DNA from: CATOSP01 sp965197545
Lineage (GTDB): Bacteria; Chloroflexota; Dehalococcoidia; Lucifugimonadales; UBA3495
Direction: 5' to 3'
DNA length: 64,000 nt
Assembly: GCA_965197545.1 (NCBI GenBank)
Contig: CBDANJ010000008.1
Span: 930,001-994,000 of the forward strand
Under the pieces are notes generated by a model. It did not search any database. It was not told the DNA's origin and saw only the letters and a list, made by a program, of their open reading frames with translations. The translations under genes were made by a program, and so were the position numbers. This document shows, one piece after another, positions 1 through 7,872 of the stretch; position 1 is the stretch's first letter, and every line of letters starts with the position of its first letter.

Positions 1-1066
1 CGCTAAACATCCCGCCAATGCGGAACCTCGCCCGCACCATCTCGCCAAAGTCCTGTGGCCTCGCCTTCAAGTTGGGCTCGTGGTAGGCGTAAGCCTCGCT
101 CAGCATGATGACGACGTTGGCCGGGCGGACGTATTCCAGGCTTGGGATGGTCACCTCCTCAAGCTCCGCTCCCAACTCCTGCAACACTGCAAGTTGTTTA
201 TCGACGATGGCGACTACTTCCTGGTTGACTCCAGGCTCGTCGCTGAAAAAAAAGTGGCGAGGCACGCCGATCCTCATGCCGCGGATGTCCTCCCGCAGGG
301 ACAGTGAATAATCTGGCACCGGCGCCCTGCTGGTCGTCGGGTCCTTCGGGTCGTACCCGGCAATGGCCTGGAGCATGTATGCGGTGTCTTCCACCGTCCA
401 GGTCATGGGCCCGCAATGGTCCTGGGACCAGCTAAGGGTCACCACCCCCGCGCGGCTGACCCGTCCATAGGTTGCCTTGAGGCCAACGATTCCGCAGAGG
501 GAGGCGGGGCCGCGAATCGAACCCCCGGTGCAGGAGCCAAGAGCGCCCATGCACTGGCCCGACGCCACCGCTGAACCCGAGCCGCTGCTGGACCCGCCGG
601 TGACGTGGGCCATGTTCCAAGGATTGCGGGCCGGGGCGAAAGGAGTGGTGAAATCGGGGCCGCCCAGGGCGAACTCGTGCATCGCCAGCTTGCCCAGCAG
701 AATTCCTCCCGCAGCCTTCAACCTGGCAGTGGTGGTGGCGTCTTCGGTGGGCACCCGGTCTATGTCCACCCTTGATCCAGATGTCGTACGGACCCCGGCG
801 GTGTCGTAAAGGTCTTTCAGAGCGAAGGGAATCCCGTGCATCGGACCCTTGTATTCGCCCCGGAGGATTTCAGCTTCGGCTATCCTTGCGGCGGCCAAGG
901 CTTGCTCTTCCAGCACCAACAGAAAGGAGTGAAGCTGGTCGTCCGTGGCCTCGATCCGGCGCAAAAACGCCTGGACCAACTCCACGGGAGAAAGCTGTTG
1001 AGTGCGCAGTAGCTCGGAGGCCCGTCCTATGGTCAAAAAGTGAAGGTCTGTATTGGTCGTGGCCAT
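1..1066 (-). CDS. Amidase signature family enzyme, 3' end beyond window
   Basis: Hydrolase of the amidase signature (GatA/AtzE-like) family, which cleaves carboxamide bonds with a Ser-cisSer-Lys triad. Translating the minus strand from the ATG at 1066 gives 355 open codons that run off the left edge. The catalytic Lys is K84 in FALKDLYDT, the glycine/serine-rich loop TGGSSSGSGSA (about 156-166) carries the cis-Ser, and the nucleophile is Ser183 in TGGSIRGPA. All three are present. An AGGAAGG Shine-Dalgarno lies just upstream of the start. The substrate cannot be told from sequence; a GatC-like small protein is encoded just upstream on the same strand, so the two may form a heteromeric amidase. 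It is not obviously tRNA-dependent GatA because no gatB is nearby. Confidence 0.9.
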   Translation of the reverse strand, partial: MATTNTDLHFLTIGRASELLRTQQLSPVELVQAFLRRIEATDDQLHSFLLVLEEQALAAARIAEAEILRGEYKGPMHGIPFALKDLYDTAGVRTTSGSRVDIDRVPTEDATTTARLKAAGGILLGKLAMHEFALGGPDFTTPFAPARNPWNMAHVTGGSSSGSGSAVASGQCMGALGSCTGGSIRGPASLCGIVGLKATYGRVSRAGVVTLSWSQDHCGPMTWTVEDTAYMLQAIAGYDPKDPTTSRAPVPDYSLSLREDIRGMRIGVPRHFFFSDEPGVNQEVVAIVDKQLAVLQELGAELEEVTIPSLEYVRPANVVIMLSEAYAYHEPNLKARPQDFGEMVRARFRIGGMFS

Positions 1067-1133
1067 CTCGTTACCTTCCTAAAGCATCCGAATATTGTGT
1101 TGCAGTCCTGTGGGTCTTTCGTTCGCGCGGCGA

Positions 1134-1340
1134 TTAGGTGGAAGGCCAGTCGGGATGAAAGGTCAAGGCGATCTCTTCGGGTCCAAACTCGATGGAATGG
1201 AGCGTCTTGACGTACTCAGCGTGGAGGTCATACAGGGGTTTGAGTTCAGCCAATTCTTCATCGGTCATTCCCAGACCTGCCAATTCGGCCAACGTCTTGA
1301 ACGTCTCGGCGGATACGGGTCCTTGTCCTGAGGTAGACAT
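1134..1340 (-). CDS. GatC/AtzG-like small amidase partner
   Basis: A 68-residue acidic protein encoded 67 bp upstream of the amidase start, on the same strand. The central part (LAGLGMTDEELAELKPLY, about 20-37) has the helix pattern of GatC, in which a small subunit wraps around the amidase, and a C-terminal segment with a PD motif (EEIALTFHPDW) resembles the GatC/AtzG tail that follows the helical hairpin. An AGGAGG Shine-Dalgarno lies about 10 nt before the ATG. Function as the accessory subunit of the neighbouring amidase is inferred from size, layout and this weak similarity; no enzyme motif is visible in it. Confidence 0.6.
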   Translation of the reverse strand: MSTSGQGPVSAETFKTLAELAGLGMTDEELAELKPLYDLHAEYVKTLHSIEFGPEEIALTFHPDWPST

Positions 1341-1484
1341 GGCGCTGCGTCCTCCTGAATGTGCGGCGGCTCACAATCGATCCCGCCGGAGAGCCGCCCT
1401 TGGACTTCACTGGTCGCGGCAAATTATACACCGTGCCAAACATAATGAGCACATCTGGCATTTGTTGCGGCCCCGGCCAACTTC

Positions 1485-1572
1485 TCGTCGTTCCAGCGAA
1501 TGCTGGAACCCAGAGATGTCTGGGGCCCAGGACCAGTCCTGGCCGGTGGCGTTCCTTGATTCCAGCCCAGGG
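1485..1572. repeat. REP-like palindromic repeat in intergenic 1341-1713
   Basis: The gap between the two divergent genes contains no convincing gene. It holds a stem-loop TTCCAGCgaatGCTGGAA at 1491-1508, followed by ccagagatgt. The same layout (stem with gaa loop, then tccagagatgt) recurs at 15369-15444. This is the form of dispersed REP/MITE-like sequences whose translation gives the familiar spurious 'PAKAGIQ' peptides. Outer boundaries are approximate. Confidence 0.5.
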
Positions 1573-1701
1573 CCGTAGTAACGGGGAGGAGTGTAATGTG
1601 GTGGGATTGACTGCCCGCGACGCTGGGCGCCAAGGATTTGAGCCGGAAGGGGACTCCAATTACCCGCATTCGCAATAGACTGCGTCCACATAGCCCTATG
1701 G

Positions 1702-1707
1702 TATACT
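1702..1707 (+). promoter_or_regulatory. Possible -10 element for mobA
   Basis: TATACT lies 6 nt before the mobA ATG at 1714, and no Shine-Dalgarno is seen, which would fit leaderless transcription. No good -35 box is visible, so this is a weak call. Confidence 0.3.
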
Positions 1708-1713
1708 CTCGCC

Positions 1714-2391
1714 ATGTCTTCTGAGTCTAATCAGGCTAAGACGGGTCTATCACGGAAGGATTCCGCCGCCGGAGGTATCTCTGAGGCCCGGACATCGTGC
1801 GTAGTCTTGGCTGGGGGTCAAAGCCGCAGGTTGGGACGCGACAAGGCGGTCGAACCCATCGGAGGCCAACCGCTCATCAAGAGAGTGTTCCAACGAGCAG
1901 GATCGCTTTGCGAAGAAGTGCTGGTCGTCGTGGCCGACGAAGCCCGCGGAGGAGCCCTTCCCCTGGAAGCGGGATGCCGCGTTGTCTTGGACCGCTATCC
2001 AGGGACGGGTTCCCTGGGCGGGATATTCTCCGGGCTTGCCGCCGCGGACCAACCTTGGGCGCTGGCTGTGGCGTGCGACATGCCCTTTCTAAACCTTGAC
2101 TTGCTCCGGCGGATGATCTCGTTGCGGGAAGACTATGACGCCGTGGTGCCAGTGATCGATGGCAGGCCCGAGCCGACCCACTCCCTCTATTCCAAGTCGT
2201 GCCTGCCATACATCGAGCCCCGCTTGATATCCGGTGACCTGAAAATTTCCGGTTTCTACGACGAAGTCCGCGTCAGGTACCTCCCTCAAGAGGAAGTCCA
2301 GTCATTGGACCCCGATTACCTGAGCTTCTTCAACGTCAACACCCCTGAGGACCTGGACAAGGCCTTGGCCCTCGCCGCCAGGGGGTTGTAG
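1714..2391 (+). CDS. mobA: Molybdenum cofactor guanylyltransferase
   Basis: MobA transfers GMP from GTP to molybdopterin to make the guanine dinucleotide cofactor used by formate dehydrogenases of the DMSO-reductase superfamily. The 225-residue protein has the nucleotidyltransferase signature VVLAGGQSRRLGRDKA at 30-45, a PGTGSLGGI segment near 96-104 and the metal-binding ACDMPFL at 120-126. The first 27 residues precede the Rossmann fold and may be non-conserved; a start nearer residue 25 is possible. It is the first gene of a co-directional run and its cofactor product would serve the FdsA homologue encoded about 6 kb downstream. Confidence 0.92.
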   Translation: MSSESNQAKTGLSRKDSAAGGISEARTSCVVLAGGQSRRLGRDKAVEPIGGQPLIKRVFQRAGSLCEEVLVVVADEARGGALPLEAGCRVVLDRYPGTGSLGGIFSGLAAADQPWALAVACDMPFLNLDLLRRMISLREDYDAVVPVIDGRPEPTHSLYSKSCLPYIEPRLISGDLKISGFYDEVRVRYLPQEEVQSLDPDYLSFFNVNTPEDLDKALALAARGL

Positions 2392-2399
2392 GCGCCAAA

Positions 2400-2699
2400 A
2401 TGGCCCACGCGCCAGCGACGTTCCAAGTCCCCATTGAACTGTTCGGCACGGCACGCATTCGCGGCAGGACACCGATGGTAACCTTGGCTTTGCCCTGGGT
2501 TGTGGAGCTTGCACAGATCGTCCAGGCTCTAGCCGCCGAATGCCCGGCGTTGGTGGGAAACGTTATCCGGCGGGACCTTTCCGGCCTTGAGGACGGCTAC
2601 GCCTTCAACCGAAGCGGAGTTGCCTTTCTCGGCGGCGAAACCGTGTCCCTTCAACCTGGCGACTCGCTGCTGGTGCTCTCCAGTCAGGCGGGGGGCTAG
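2400..2699 (+). CDS. MoaD/ThiS-like sulfur carrier protein
   Basis: A 99-residue ubiquitin-fold protein that ends in Gly-Gly (98-99), the C-terminus that is adenylated and thiocarboxylated in MoaD and ThiS. The section before the tail (GDSLLVLSSQAGG) has the usual hydrophobic strand followed by the diglycine. MoaD donates sulfur to make the dithiolene of molybdopterin. It starts 8 nt after mobA and ends 5 nt before the oxidoreductase gene, so it is in the same transcript. In AOR clusters a MoaD-like protein is often encoded next to the oxidoreductase. Confidence 0.85.
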   Translation: MAHAPATFQVPIELFGTARIRGRTPMVTLALPWVVELAQIVQALAAECPALVGNVIRRDLSGLEDGYAFNRSGVAFLGGETVSLQPGDSLLVLSSQAGG

Positions 2700-2704
2700 C
2701 CGCC

Positions 2705-4558
2705 ATGTACGGTTACCACGGCAAAGTCCTGGTCGTTGACCTTACTCACCGCACCCACCGATGGGACCCGGTCACTGAAGACGTACTGCGCGGATTCATC
2801 GGCGGCATCGGCCTTGGGACCTACCTGCTCTGGAAGTATTGTCCTCCAGGGGCCGACCCCCTTGGACCGGATAATCCACTGATATTTGTTGGCAGCCCCC
2901 TCGTGGGGTCGCGCCTTACTACATCCAGCAAATTCGCTGTGCTGACCAAGTCGCCCCTTACCGGATTCATCGGGGATTCCCTGTCCTCCAGTTTCCTGGC
3001 CACCGAACTCAAGAAGGCTTGCGGCGACGCACTGATCGTGACCGGACACGCCGATACTCCGACTCTGCTTTTCGTGCATGACGGCCAGCCCCAATTCCTC
3101 GACGCCAGCGAATTGTTGGGACTGAGCACTACGGAAACGGAGCGCGCCGTCAAGGAACGGCTGGGGGACAAGCGCATCCGGGTGGCGAGCGTCGGTCCCG
3201 CCGGTGAGAACCTTGTGAAATACGCCAGCATTGCCAACGACGGCGGCCGCCAAGCCGGCCGCTGCGGTCCCGGCGCGGTGATGGGTTCCAAGAAACTTAA
3301 GGCTATCGCCCTGCGGGGCGCTGAATCGGTGCCCATTGCCGATCCAGCCGCTACCCACAGTTACAGCTTGGACCTGAGCCGCCGCAGTCTGGGAGCCGCC
3401 ACCGAGAAATACCGTGATCTGGGCACAATGGCCAACGTGTCCGTGTTCAACCGTCTGGCCGCCCTCCCGACTCGAAACTTTCGCGAGTCAACTTTCGAGG
3501 GAGCCGAGAGAGTTAGCGGGGAGCAACTTCACCAGCAGCACTTGGATAAGAACGCCAACTGCGCCAACTGCACCATCGGCTGCGAAAAGATACTGGTCAC
3601 CAACGACTCAGGGACCAAGACGAAGGGCCGGATGGAGTACGAAAGCCTTTTCGCCCTTGGCCCGCTGTGCGGCATCGACGATCCCAATACGGTAATCCGG
3701 GCTTCCGGTATCTGCGACGAACTGGGAATGGACACCATCAGCGCCGGGGTAACATTGGCTTGGGCGATGGAATGCTTCGACCGGGGTCTGATTACCACCG
3801 AGGATACAGGCGGCATCGACCTCACCTTCGGGAACGGCGACGCTCTTCTCGCGTTGTTGGAGCAGACCGGCCGCCGGCGGGGAATCGGCGACCTGTTGGC
3901 GGAGGGTACGCGCAAGGCCGCCGAGCGCGTGGGCCATGGTTCTCATGCTTGGGCGATGCAGGTCAAGGGACTGGAAATGCCCGGCTATGAGCCCCGCAGC
4001 CTGAAGACCATGGCCCTGGGACTGGCCGTGACACCACGCGGAGCCTGCCACAATCGCTCCTCCGCATACGAAGCCGACTTTTCCGACCGCGTCGACCGCT
4101 TCAGCGTCGACGAACACCGGGGACGCATCGCAGCCGAAAGCGAAGATTACTCCGCCGTGCTGGACTCCCTCATCTGGTGCAAGTTCCTCCGCAAGGCCTT
4201 CAGCGACTTCTACGAGGAGTCGGCCCGCGTCTACACCATGATTACCGGCTGGGAGATGTCGGCCCACGATCTCAAATTGGCCGGCGAGCGGATCAACAAC
4301 CTGAAAAAGCTGTTCAACGTGCGCGAGGGCTGGCATAGAAACGACGACACGTTGCCGCCCAGGGTCTTGCAAGAGAATCTGCCTTCCGGCGTCGCCGCTG
4401 GTGTGGGTCTCACGCCTCAAGAGTTGGACTACATGATAGGCGGTTATTACCGCGCCCGTGGATGGGCCGAAGACGGTATGGTCCCCCGGTCCAAGCAAGA
4501 CGAACTGGGTTTGACCGCCCTATTGCGTGACCCCGCCAAATCCCCCGCGGCGATGTAG
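2705..4558 (+). CDS. aor: Aldehyde:ferredoxin oxidoreductase family protein
   Basis: A 617-residue member of the AOR family, tungsten or molybdenum bis-pyranopterin enzymes that oxidise aldehydes to acids with a [4Fe-4S] cluster and usually ferredoxin. The N-terminal domain shows the pterin-binding segments FIGGIGLGTYLL (31-42) and GRCGPGAVMGSKKLKA (185-200). The cluster ligands are C286, C289 and C293 (CxxCxxxC), with the fourth at C492. The length matches the family and the frame is intact. The substrate is unknown; placement between MoaD and FDH-type genes suggests that cofactor supply is shared. AOR enzymes do not carry the nucleotide added by MobA. Confidence 0.93.
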   Translation: MYGYHGKVLVVDLTHRTHRWDPVTEDVLRGFIGGIGLGTYLLWKYCPPGADPLGPDNPLIFVGSPLVGSRLTTSSKFAVLTKSPLTGFIGDSLSSSFLATELKKACGDALIVTGHADTPTLLFVHDGQPQFLDASELLGLSTTETERAVKERLGDKRIRVASVGPAGENLVKYASIANDGGRQAGRCGPGAVMGSKKLKAIALRGAESVPIADPAATHSYSLDLSRRSLGAATEKYRDLGTMANVSVFNRLAALPTRNFRESTFEGAERVSGEQLHQQHLDKNANCANCTIGCEKILVTNDSGTKTKGRMEYESLFALGPLCGIDDPNTVIRASGICDELGMDTISAGVTLAWAMECFDRGLITTEDTGGIDLTFGNGDALLALLEQTGRRRGIGDLLAEGTRKAAERVGHGSHAWAMQVKGLEMPGYEPRSLKTMALGLAVTPRGACHNRSSAYEADFSDRVDRFSVDEHRGRIAAESEDYSAVLDSLIWCKFLRKAFSDFYEESARVYTMITGWEMSAHDLKLAGERINNLKKLFNVREGWHRNDDTLPPRVLQENLPSGVAAGVGLTPQELDYMIGGYYRARGWAEDGMVPRSKQDELGLTALLRDPAKSPAAM

Positions 4559-4572
4559 GCTGGCGGACGGGC

Positions 4573-4917
4573 ATGGACGCTTTCGACCTGGAAGATGTGG
4601 TAGCCGCCCACCGCGAGGGCCGCGCTCCCTATCACGAGTTCTTTGTCGCTCCAAGGCTGAGCATGGGCCTTTACGTCCTTCCCGCCGGCCAGCCCGACCC
4701 CCAATCTCCCCACACCGAGGACGAAGTCTACTATGTGGTGGGAGGGAGAGGGAGCGTCCGGGTGGACGGTGAAGACCGTCCAATTGGTCCAGGGTCCATC
4801 ATCTACGTCGGCGAGGCTGTGGAACACCACTTCCATTCCATCACAGAGGAATTATCCTTCTTGGTCGTATTCGCGCCTCCTCGCAGGTCACAGGCCAGGC
4901 CAGCTAACGAGTCCTGA
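4573..4917 (+). CDS. Single-domain cupin protein
   Basis: A 114-residue single cupin barrel. Motif 1 is seen in HTEDEVYYVVGGRG (about 42-55) and motif 2 in GPGSIIYVGEAVEHHF (about 67-82), giving His and Glu residues suitable for binding a metal. It begins 14 nt after the oxidoreductase stop, in the same direction. Cupins are very diverse, so a reaction cannot be assigned; a role in handling the oxidoreductase substrate or in regulation is only a guess from position. Confidence 0.8.
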   Translation: MDAFDLEDVVAAHREGRAPYHEFFVAPRLSMGLYVLPAGQPDPQSPHTEDEVYYVVGGRGSVRVDGEDRPIGPGSIIYVGEAVEHHFHSITEELSFLVVFAPPRRSQARPANES

Positions 4918-4932
4918 ACCCGGAACAAACTC

Positions 4933-4994
4933 CCAGGAACGAATTTCCAGGAGCGATCTTCCAGGACCAATATTCCAGGAGTAATCTTCCAGTG
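4933..4994 (+). repeat. 14-bp tandem repeat feeding the fdsG ribosome site
   Basis: CCAGGA occurs at 4933, 4947, 4961 and 4975, with a fifth partial unit CCAGT at 4989: exactly 14-nt spacing, consensus TTCCAGGAnnnATC. The fourth unit provides the AGGAG at 4977-4981 and the fifth contains the GTG start of fdsG at 4992. The repeats therefore make up the translation initiation region. Confidence 0.85.
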
Positions 4995-5447
4995 GAACGC
5001 AACCAACTCCGGCCAACCCTCCGGGAGATGTTCCCCAGGGAACGCACCCACCTCCTACCCGCGCTCCACTACCTCCAGTGCGAGTTTGGTTACCTTCCCG
5101 GCTGGGCGTTGCAAATCGTAAGTTGGCACCTGCGCGTTCCGGCCAGCGAGGTCTACGGAGCGGCCACCAGCTACACCGAACTGCGCCTGGAAGACCCCGG
5201 CAAGCACCTGGTAAGGGTCTGTGCCGGGTTGAGTTGCTGGCATTCCGGGGGGCGCGAATTGCTTCGCCTCATATCGGACCGGTTGGCCCAAGCGCCATCG
5301 GACTCCCCCCAGGAAGCTCGGACCACCCTGGAAGAAACCGCCTGCGGTTACATCTGCGCCATGGCTCCCGCCGTGGAAGTCGACGGACAGTGGTACGGCC
5401 GGGTCGCCGCCCGGGACCTCCCGGACCTGGTTGGCGGGATAGCCTGA
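4992..5447 (+). CDS. fdsG: NuoE-like 2Fe-2S subunit of NAD-dependent formate dehydrogenase
   Basis: A 151-residue thioredoxin-fold [2Fe-2S] subunit of the NuoE/HoxE/FdsG family. Ligands are C77 and C82 (CAGLSC) and C118 and C122 (CGYIC), the standard spacing. It would pass electrons between FdsA and the flavin subunit. The start is GTG, supported by AGGAG ten nt upstream inside a 14-bp tandem repeat. The next gene begins 1 nt after its stop. The gene order E-like, F-like, large molybdo-subunit matches fdsGBA of soluble NAD-dependent formate dehydrogenases rather than respiratory complex I, since no other nuo genes are present. Confidence 0.88.
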   Translation: MERNQLRPTLREMFPRERTHLLPALHYLQCEFGYLPGWALQIVSWHLRVPASEVYGAATSYTELRLEDPGKHLVRVCAGLSCWHSGGRELLRLISDRLAQAPSDSPQEARTTLEETACGYICAMAPAVEVDGQWYGRVAARDLPDLVGGIA

Positions 5448-5448
5448 A

Positions 5449-7092
5449 ATGACGGCCTATTCAGACCTGGTGGAGTCCGCCCGGAGGCGGCTGGACGCCC
5501 GCACCGCCGGTAAGACCAGGGTACTGGTCCAGGTGGGCCAATGCAGCCGGGCCGTTGGCGCCGGCGCGGTGTCCGATGCGTTGGCCCTTGCCATGGAGGG
5601 CCGCACCGACGCCTATCTGACAATCGCCGGATGCGATGGCTCGTGCTTCGCGGCGCCGCAGGTCATCATTACCGGGCCTTCCGGACAGTCCCGCCGCTAC
5701 CAACGTCTATCCCCGGCCGACGTTCCCGCCCTGACCCGGACCCTGGACATCTGGTCCGTCCAACCCCGTGAAGCCAGGTCTTCACCCAACCTGCCAGACG
5801 ATCTCTCGGACTTCTTTGCGTTTCAGAGCCGGCTGCTGCTGACCCGATGCGGCCAAACCGGTCCGGAAAGCGCCGACGAATATCTGGCCGCCGGTGGTTA
5901 CTCCGGTCTCGATAGAGCGTTATCCCTCCCACCCGGGGATGTAATTCAAACTGTGCTGGATGCGGGACTCCTGGGAAGAGGCGGGGCCTTCTTCCCCGCC
6001 GCCCTCAAGTGGAAGGCCGCCAGGAATGCGAAAGGGTCCTCTCCCTACCTGGTGGTCAACGCGGAAGAGGGCGAGCCTGGCATATTCAAGGACCGGCACA
6101 TCTTGGAGGGGGACCCGCACCTGCTCCTTGAAGGAATGCTCATTGCCGCCTACGCCGCCGGGACTGGGTCGGGCTACATCTACGTCAACGCCGAAGCGGA
6201 CTTGTCCGCCGAAAGGCTGGAAGCCGCCATCGTGGAGGCCCAAAACTCCGGACTAATTGGGAAGGATATCCTCGGTTCCGGCTTCGATTTCCAGGTGACG
6301 GTCCGCCGGGGCGCGGGCGGTTATGTCTGCGGCGAAGAGACCACCCTACTGGACACGATCCAGGGAAACCGCCGGGAACCCCGGTTGCGCCCCCCGTTCC
6401 CCACCGAATCGGGCCTCTTCCAGCAACCGACGGTCATAAACAACGTCGAGACGCTGTCCAACGTTCCCCTGATATTCGCTGCCTCAGACGGGGAAGGGGA
6501 TGCCGAAGCGTCACACAGCTTTGCCAGCCTGGGCTTGGAGAACGCCAGGGGCACCAAGCTGGTAAGCCTCAGCGGCGCAGTGATGCGCCCTGGAATGGCC
6601 GAGGTCCCAATGGGTACTACGCTCCGGGAAGTCATCTACGGAATCGGTGGGGGACTTCCACCGGGTCGCAAAATTGGAGTAATCGCCGTGGGAGGGCCTT
6701 CCAGCGGCGTGGTCCCCTCTACGGAGTTGGACATGCAATTGCGTCCCGGAATGCTCCACCCTTCCGGAGTCGTGATGGGCGCCGGGGGCATCGTGGTATT
6801 GGACGACAGCGTGCCGGTAATAGACGTCGTGCGCCGCTTGGCCGCCTACAACGCCGCCGAGTCCTGCGGCAAATGCACGCCCTGCCGGGAAGGGACCCCC
6901 CGAATCGTGGAAGCCCTCGACCGTCTCAACTCCGATGCTGGGACAGCCGCGGACATCGAGGAGTTGAAATCCCTGGCCGAAATCGTGGGCAGCGCATCCC
7001 TTTGCGGTCTGGGTCAAATGGCCGGCGGCCCCGTCAACAGCGCGCTTCATTTCTTCCCCGATGATCTGACCGCCTTGGCTAGGATAAACTGA
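5449..7092 (+). CDS. fdsB: NuoF-like FMN/NAD-binding subunit of formate dehydrogenase
   Basis: A 547-residue flavoprotein that binds FMN, NAD(H) and a [4Fe-4S] cluster, exchanging electrons with NAD. An N-terminal thioredoxin-like domain (1-110) carries cysteines in GQCSR and AGCDGSC. The NADH/FMN core follows, with GRGGAFFPAALKW near 175-187, NAEEGEPGIFKDR near 205-217 and RRGAGGYVCGEET near 287-299. The cluster is bound by C473, C476, C479 and C519. This arrangement is the HoxF/FdsB/NuoF type. It is nearly contiguous with fdsG. Its partner fdsA lies 780 bp downstream, separated by a toxin-antitoxin pair. Confidence 0.93.
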   Translation: MTAYSDLVESARRRLDARTAGKTRVLVQVGQCSRAVGAGAVSDALALAMEGRTDAYLTIAGCDGSCFAAPQVIITGPSGQSRRYQRLSPADVPALTRTLDIWSVQPREARSSPNLPDDLSDFFAFQSRLLLTRCGQTGPESADEYLAAGGYSGLDRALSLPPGDVIQTVLDAGLLGRGGAFFPAALKWKAARNAKGSSPYLVVNAEEGEPGIFKDRHILEGDPHLLLEGMLIAAYAAGTGSGYIYVNAEADLSAERLEAAIVEAQNSGLIGKDILGSGFDFQVTVRRGAGGYVCGEETTLLDTIQGNRREPRLRPPFPTESGLFQQPTVINNVETLSNVPLIFAASDGEGDAEASHSFASLGLENARGTKLVSLSGAVMRPGMAEVPMGTTLREVIYGIGGGLPPGRKIGVIAVGGPSSGVVPSTELDMQLRPGMLHPSGVVMGAGGIVVLDDSVPVIDVVRRLAAYNAAESCGKCTPCREGTPRIVEALDRLNSDAGTAADIEELKSLAEIVGSASLCGLGQMAGGPVNSALHFFPDDLTALARIN

Positions 7093-7109
7093 TTGGTGGG
7101 GTGGGCATA

Positions 7110-7126
7110 ATCTCGATTCACGAGAT
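7110..7126 (+). promoter_or_regulatory. Inverted repeat ahead of the toxin-antitoxin pair
   Basis: ATCTCGattcaCGAGAT, a perfect 6-bp inverted repeat, lies 23 nt upstream of the antitoxin ATG and just before its AGGAGG ribosome site (7139-7144). This is a plausible autoregulatory operator for the pair; the assignment rests on position only. Confidence 0.4.
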
Positions 7127-7149
7127 CATCACTGGTTAGGAGGATTTGG

Positions 7150-7389
7150 ATGACTAGAGAAGTCAAGGGAAGATTCTCGGGTGGAGTAATCGAACTTCTC
7201 GAAGAAGTGGAGCTCGAGGAAGGCGAGGAAATCACCCTCGTTATCAATAGGAAGACCCATAAAAAGATAGATCGCGAAGCCTTCCTCGCTTCCGCAGGTG
7301 GGTGGAAGGGTACTCACGACCCGGAGGAACTGAAGCGGATGATTTATGATTCCCGCATCAGCGGTTCCCGAACACCACCCGATATATGA
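7150..7389 (+). CDS. DUF104 (AF2212-like) antitoxin
   Basis: A 79-residue protein whose N-terminal 33 residues (VKGRFSGGVIELLEEVEL and the EGEEI turn) match the DUF104/AF2212 pattern of small beta-strand antitoxins paired with PIN toxins. It has a clear AGGAGG ribosome site. Its stop overlaps the start of the PIN gene by 4 nt (ATGA at 7386-7389), so translation is coupled. It would bind and neutralise the toxin and probably repress the promoter. Confidence 0.8.
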   Translation: MTREVKGRFSGGVIELLEEVELEEGEEITLVINRKTHKKIDREAFLASAGGWKGTHDPEELKRMIYDSRISGSRTPPDI

Positions 7390-7778
7390 AATACTTGCTC
7401 GATACGGACTGGTCAATTGACTATCTACACCGTGTCGATCGAGTTGTTCAGCGGCTGGGGGAATTGACCGAGGAGAGCTTAGGGCTAAGTGTCATTTCGC
7501 TGGCAGAGCTTTACGAGGGGGTTTTCAACTCTACTAACCCAGAACGAAACGAGAGAGAGCTTCAAGATTTCCTGCGAGATGTATCAATAATTCCGTTGGA
7601 CCTGGAGACCTGCCGAATATTCGGCAGGGAGAGGGGAAGGCTTCGCAGGGCTGGTAGTCTGATTTCAGACTTGGACATGCTCATTGCCGCGACCGCTTTG
7701 CGCCACCACCTCACGTTGCTCACCAATAATCGACGGCACTTTGAGCGAGTGGATGGGTTGGCTATTATTTCTATATAG
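7386..7778 (+). CDS. vapC: PIN-domain ribonuclease toxin, VapC-like
   Basis: A 130-residue PIN domain endoribonuclease. The acidic active-site residues are D6 (LLDTD), E41 (SLAELYEG) and D95/D97 (ISDLDMLIAAT), followed by LTNNRRHF near the C-terminus. VapC toxins cut tRNA or rRNA and block translation. It is translationally coupled to the upstream antitoxin. The pair sits between fdsB and fdsA in the same orientation, which suggests an insertion into the formate dehydrogenase operon. Confidence 0.9.
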   Translation: MKYLLDTDWSIDYLHRVDRVVQRLGELTEESLGLSVISLAELYEGVFNSTNPERNERELQDFLRDVSIIPLDLETCRIFGRERGRLRRAGSLISDLDMLIAATALRHHLTLLTNNRRHFERVDGLAIISI

Positions 7779-7872
7779 TCGGGAGAGGCTGCCACGTTTT
7801 GAATGTTAAAGTGACCAATTTGGGACCTTTTACCCCTGAGTTGGAAACCACGGTTTCTGGGAGGCCCACTCC

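Noticed and set aside
1361..1678. 105-codon plus frame with a PANAGTQ peptide
   Set aside because: This peptide is the translation of a REP-like repeat; no gene.
4933..4994. Possible CRISPR-like array
   Set aside because: Units are 14 bp with no spacers; a simple tandem repeat.
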